The position numbers and the translations under genes are program-made. Below the pieces are notes generated by a model. The model did no database searches. It saw only the letters and a program-made list of their open reading frames with translations, and was not told the origin of the DNA. Below are positions 59,821 to 64,000 of a stretch of 64,000 bases of DNA, one piece after another. Numbering within the stretch: the first letter of the stretch is position 1; each line of letters opens with the position of its first letter. Origin of the DNA: Notospermus geniculatus (lineage: Eukaryota > Nemertea > Pilidiophora > Heteronemertea > Lineidae); the NCBI GenBank assembly GCA_002633025.1, contig NMRB01000633.1, forward strand, positions 130,433 to 194,432, written 5' to 3'.

Positions 59821-60804
59821 TAGAAAGTAAAAATTAATAAAAAAATAGGGTCTACACTACACCTAGCCCATACCGTGTAGGCCTCCGCCTATAGGCCTAT
59901 TGGTCCGCCGTCATGGCCTAATTCTATTTTACATGAAGACAGGTTAGGCCTACTTCTTATGAACATCTCCGTTAGGCCCTAGGTGTAGGCCTAGCCTACT
60001 CTACTGCCGGCTGCCATCCACCTCCACCATTACCATCCATGTCTGTCCACACACTACACTATGCCTACTGACACAGAACAGAAACTGGCGACTGAGCAGC
60101 AGTGTAAGTCAGATTTCATGGTTGGTGGAACATGGTCTGCCTCATCATGGTTGGTGCCCGAATGGTGTTGTAGATTTAGGCGGTGTTAGGCCCTCGAGCC
60201 TAACGTCCGGACTTTTGGCTCAATGGAAGAACGCCTGTGTGTCTTGCATGCGGGAGATCCGGGATCGAGCCCTGGTGCGGTCTGCGACAGCTAGCTTCAT
60301 GATGACTTCGTGACTTCAGAGTAGAGAGTGAACTTCAGTCTTCAGCTCAGTTCATTCAGCAGACCAACACGCAACAGTGACGGGGAGAGCGAGTCTTTCA
60401 CTCACTACACTGCACTGTTTAGTGTACTGTTTGTGTTTCATTCAGCACACATCACTGACACACATCATGCACATGCACACACCAGCACACACGACCATCA
60501 TGCAATCTGTGTGCATGTGTGGTCATGACTCGACGATCGGTTTCATTTCAAAAACGGTTTGGATGACGATCATCAGTCGATTTGTTTAGGAGGCTTAGGA
60601 TACATTCTGACGTTTAAGACCTTTATCTTTCGGTCTATATATTGAATTTGAGTGAAATATACCCTGTCTGTATTTTGGTGAACAGTGAATGCGTGATGTC
60701 AAATCATGAAAAATTCTCCTAGCAGAGTCACGTACATTTAGCCTGTACATTTTCCAGTGCATTTTTTAACGTTGTGGTCGTCGCAAATGATAAACTCTTC
60801 CTGA
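59821..60804. repeat. Tandem duplication upstream of HERC2, unit 2 (984 bp)
   Basis: Abuts unit 1 directly. It differs by several short indels, such as an extra CGCAACA word and a missing GGTGGCTT-type segment. It therefore arose by true duplication, or is a second haplotype joined in tandem. Confidence 0.9.
60209..60280 (+). repeat. tRNA-Ala-like SINE head, copy 2
   Basis: Second copy of the element described at 59231, inside unit 2, with the same A-box-like, anticodon-loop-like and B-box-like words. Confidence 0.55.
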
Positions 60805-61200
60805 TTCGCTGACAAAGTGGCCGCGCAGTAAATCCTGTCTCTGCGGCTAGGTGTCGGGGATTGCCCATAGCCAAATTTAAGGGTCACACAGATGATCCTT
60901 GCTGTCAACATAATGGTTATTCAGCATTGATTCATGCAGCAATCTAATCTTTTGTCTGTCATGCACTGTATCACTAAAGTTTATTGTACTTCATCCAATG
61001 TGAACTAATTCATACGGATCAATAAACTACATTTCTATTTCTATTTCTATTTCTATTTCAAAAATGCAGCCGACCTGGGATGATCATTGGGGCAATCACA
61101 TCTCTGAGTACTGAGGTGTTTTTCTTCATATGAGGACAGATATTTGTATCTGACAGCCAAGAAGAAAATACAAAAAAACAAAAGCTATTTAGTGATAACA
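60805..61200. repeat. Retroelement-like 3' end with TATTTC tail
   Basis: About 60880-61050 ends in CAATAAACTACATTTCTATT and a run of TATTTC hexamers, as seen at the 3' ends of some LINE/SINE elements. The rest shows no gene. Confidence 0.45.
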
Positions 61201-61202
61201 TG

Positions 61203-61208
61203 TTTATT
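61203..61208 (-). terminator. EMC7: Candidate polyadenylation signal for EMC7
   Basis: AATAAA on the minus strand, about 420 bases past the EMC7 stop, gives a plausible 3' UTR covering 61203-61628. Confidence 0.5.
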
Positions 61209-61628
61209 CTCCAATACACTTTACAACAGAAACTAAAAAAAGTAAGAGTGCATAGTATAGATTTGTTCCAATTTGATTGATAAGAGAATTTACAAACCCC
61301 TGAAGTACAGTTTCCAGTTTAATTCAAAAGCAGGCTACATGTAATACAAAACACCCTAACATATTCCCTATTATTCATCTATCCCTGTTCTGTTAATTTA
61401 CCTTTATTCCCAAGTGACACGACACAAGAAGTGCTCTCATGAAACACAAAACACCATTACAATGTATTCTAACATGAAACATGAAAATCTGTGAGAAATC
61501 TGCCCCCTTGTATCATTTGTGAGACATCTCTAAAAACAGTTCTTCCAGATGTATTTCATGGCAATAAAACAGATATATGTGTTGTGCCAACATTCCCCAT
61601 TCAGAGAAAGTCCTCAACCAATCATATT

Positions 61629-63346
61629 CTATCTCTGTTTGCGTGGTTTCGCTTTACTGACACTGCTTGACTTTTTTGAACCACCACCACCACCAAACCA
61701 GTTTGTAAACATCTCTGAAACTTCTGGCATCTGTTGTCTAGGATTCAGCATGTTCATCTGATTTTGCATCTCCTGTAAAGAGAAAAACACTCTCATGACC
61801 ATTCCCCAAACTCCACTGTTAACAATATTTTCTTTGTCCAATCTGATAATTAATGTAGGTTACATCATACTTTAGCAAACATACTGACCTTCAAAGCCTG
61901 TGGGTCACAGACGAATTCTATACTTTTTTCTTGGCATTCTAGACCATATCAAAAATTGCAAAATGTTTCTACCAGGTTCACTTGTAGACTTACCCTCTGC
62001 GTCTCTGGATCATTTGTGTTGACCAGCTTAGGCAATAGAACAATCACAAGGAAAGGCAGCACCATCATCAGTACCTGAAACAGACCAAAGATATGATCAG
62101 GATATACATAATGGAAATGGAACCAATATCACAGTGAAAGTCCCTAGACACAAAAGACTCACAAGAGACCACAAATGTATGTTTATGAGATCATATCTGA
62201 ATATTGTCTAAAAGGTACAGATTCCCACAATATAGGGAGCACAGTTCAGTTGAATTGATCAGTGTTGATAGCAAGCAAGTTTGAAAGCGGAAGATGAACG
62301 ACCCCTACCATATGATTAAACAAGAAATCTGTTATCCTATGGAAATGGAACCAATATCACAGTGAAAGTCCCTAGACACAAAAGACTCACAAGAGACCAC
62401 AAATGTATGTTTATGAGATCATATCTGAATATTGCCTAAAAAGTACAGATTCCCACAATATAGGGAGCACAGTTCAGTTGAATTGATCAGTGTTGATAGC
62501 AAGCAAGTTTGAAAGCAGAAGATGAACGACCCCTACCATATGATTAAACAAGAAATCTGTTATCCTCCATTGTTCTCTGATTTGGAAATATTTAGCATTT
62601 GCTGCTGGCCTGAACTTCAATGGATACTGGACTGTTGAAACAGCTGATGTTTGGATGTTATTAACCCTTCGCGCTCTTATCTTCCCCGTTGATGTAATAT
62701 CAACTCTAGCTGGTTCAAAAATATGGGCTGGATGGAGAATCTCAACAACATAGGAACCTTTTGGTATGTTGTTGACAGTAAAACCGCCATCTGACCTGAA
62801 ATTAATAATGGAGCTCAAGCAACCAGTGGACCAAATTGGGAAATGCCTATTATCAAACTACACGGTAACAATAAACAGACAGGGAGGGCAGGCCTGGTCT
62901 TAGCCTAATAGCTGCCTAGGCTAGTTACATGTAGTAGATAGAGCGGTAGGGCCAGGTGCCAGGCAGGGGCTAGGCCTACCCCTGCCCGCCCCTAGGCTAG
63001 GGTAGCCTAGGCCTAGGCTAGCTAAGCTATTCTAGGCCTAGCAATCAGTGAATTCAGAATAACGCTTGAAAAAGTATATCATGATATGAAGCAAACTGCC
63101 CTATTTATTCATGGGCCTACCTGAGAAAACCGAGGTATTCTCCTCCATCCACGAGAACTCTCGTCGTCGTCACCCAGTTTGGATCGGAGCAGCATCGTTT
63201 GGAATGTTCACCTTTCCTTCGATTTTAAATAATGGTGAACTTCCACCATCTGATGATTGAGAAGTACAGGGGATATATACAGATATGAGCAGGAAAACTG
63301 CAGAAATAAGGTGAGAATTCTCGAAGTACTGGACTAAATTCGCCAT
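61629..63346 (-). CDS. EMC7: ER membrane protein complex subunit 7, with an apparent 1-base frame break
   Basis: Subunit of the ER membrane insertase. It has a lumenal beta-sandwich and one membrane segment. Four coding exons: 63346-63121, 62795-62537, 62074-61994 and 61772-61629. The first encodes a signal peptide (hydrophobic core AVFLLISVYI) and FKIEGKVNIP. The second encodes GSYVVEILHPAHIF and VDITSTGKIRARRVN. The third carries the membrane helix MMVLPFLVIVLLPKLVN. The last ends in a basic Ser/Lys-rich tail. The frame from the start codon hits a stop at about 63169-63171, whereas the conserved VTTTRVLVDGGEYLGFL is open in another frame. One base appears to be missing near 63181-63190; exon phases agree (226 bases where 227 are needed). 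Length otherwise is about 236 residues, normal for the family. Confidence 0.93.
62111..62566. repeat. EMC7: 228-bp tandem duplication at an EMC7 exon-intron border
   Basis: 62111-62338 and 62339-62566 are nearly identical. The right-hand unit includes the last 30 or so coding bases and the GT donor of EMC7 exon 2. The left-hand unit is a copy of that exon end lying in the intron. Confidence 0.9.
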
Positions 63347-63640
63347 TCTGCGATTTTACGAATGCGCATCTTACTGCGCATGTCGCTTGTGCCAATATCG
63401 GAATTCTGGCTGGCAGACTGGTTCCCAGCTCTTGAAACGCTCTTCACCATACGAGTACTAACTGAGCGCCTCGATGGCAGGAGACCAGTTGGGGGGGGGG
63501 CGGGGCGGAGGACCATGAGTCTTTGGCTGGACGGATGGTCGATTGTTCCAATGATCTATTGACCCAAATGATCCATTGATCCATTGAACCATTGATCCAA
63601 TTATGGGCCCAATATAAATCCCTATGATCCATGATCCCTT
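63347..63640. other. EMC7 5' flank, presumed promoter region
   Basis: The sequence upstream of the EMC7 start is less AT-rich, with a run of nine or ten G and CGGGGCGGAG at about 63490-63508. From about 63540 it becomes an irregular ATCCATTGAT repeat. No clear core element seen. Confidence 0.35.
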
Positions 63641-64000
63641 GATTCAATTACCTATTTAATTTACTATTTATTCATTTATTATTTATTTTTATTATTATAT
63701 AATAAAAAATAAAGAAATCAATAACTTGCTGTTTGTTTGTTTATTTATTTATTATTGTTCATTTATGTAATAGATGATAATAAATAATAAATTAAATAGA
63801 TTATTATTAATTATTATATAATAAATATTTAATCACATTTATTTTATTATTATAATAAATATATTTATGTTATTATTTATTATACGTTTATTTTTATTCT
63901 TTTATCCTTTATTTATTTATTATTAGTTATTTTTTATTTATTTTGATTTGTCTCTTCATTTATCTATTCTATTCTATTCTATTTCATATTGATCCAATGA
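63641..64000. repeat. AT-rich simple sequence (TTTAT/ATTA and TCTAT runs)
   Basis: Almost wholly A and T, dominated by TTTATT, TTATTA and, at the end, TTCTATTCTATTCTATT. Low-complexity sequence; no gene. Confidence 0.85.

Noticed and set aside
61629-63346. EMC7 as a pseudogene because of the frame break
   Set aside because: A single base difference in an otherwise intact, spliced gene is better explained by an error or rare allele.

Overview
This is nuclear DNA from an animal, not a microbe. It has many-exon genes with GT/AG introns, tRNA-headed SINEs and dense foldback elements (MITEs), and no operons. The three recognisable genes encode proteins close to vertebrate HERC2, DNAJA3/TID1 and EMC7. 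Words such as TAGGCCTA, ACATGTAC and ACCGGTA recur through the introns. I infer a marine invertebrate, most likely a deuterostome (echinoderm or hemichordate); this rests on general impression, not on a search.

Positions 1-23,600 hold no gene I can support. They contain AT-rich sequence, a 2,056-bp direct duplication (475-2530 and 3669-5724), a 33-bp minisatellite (6672-6968), several MITE families, a tRNA-like SINE head next to a Tigger-like foldback, a second duplication (18.6-19.6 kb) and a 1.1-kb non-autonomous DNA transposon (21622-22755). Both duplications end at or within a few bases of a single N, so assembly artefact is a serious possibility.

Positions 23,600-63,350 hold three genes, all on the minus strand and in head-to-tail order (5' to 3': EMC7, HERC2, DNAJA3). 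DNAJA3 (27606-23857) has 10 recognisable coding exons. One exon, joining the zinc-finger region to the C-terminal domain, is absent, and a single N lies in that intron. HERC2 (58700-30125) could be traced by hand through 71 coding exons into an uninterrupted 4,883-residue frame with three RCC1-like domains, cytochrome-b5-like, MIB/HERC2, UBA, CPH, ZZ, DOC and HECT domains, plus an N-terminal eight-cysteine cassette that I do not recall from vertebrate HERC2. EMC7 (63346-61629) has 4 coding exons, a 1-base frame break in exon 1 and a 228-bp tandem duplication that copies the 3' end and donor of exon 2. A 0.99-kb tandem duplication lies between HERC2 and EMC7.

The genes serve different housekeeping roles: a HECT ubiquitin ligase in DNA-damage and centrosome control, a mitochondrial Hsp70 co-chaperone, and a subunit of the ER membrane insertase. 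I see no functional pathway joining them. The main novelty is in the mobile-element landscape, the HERC2 cysteine cassette and the gene or assembly breaks. I found no unmistakable new molecular system.
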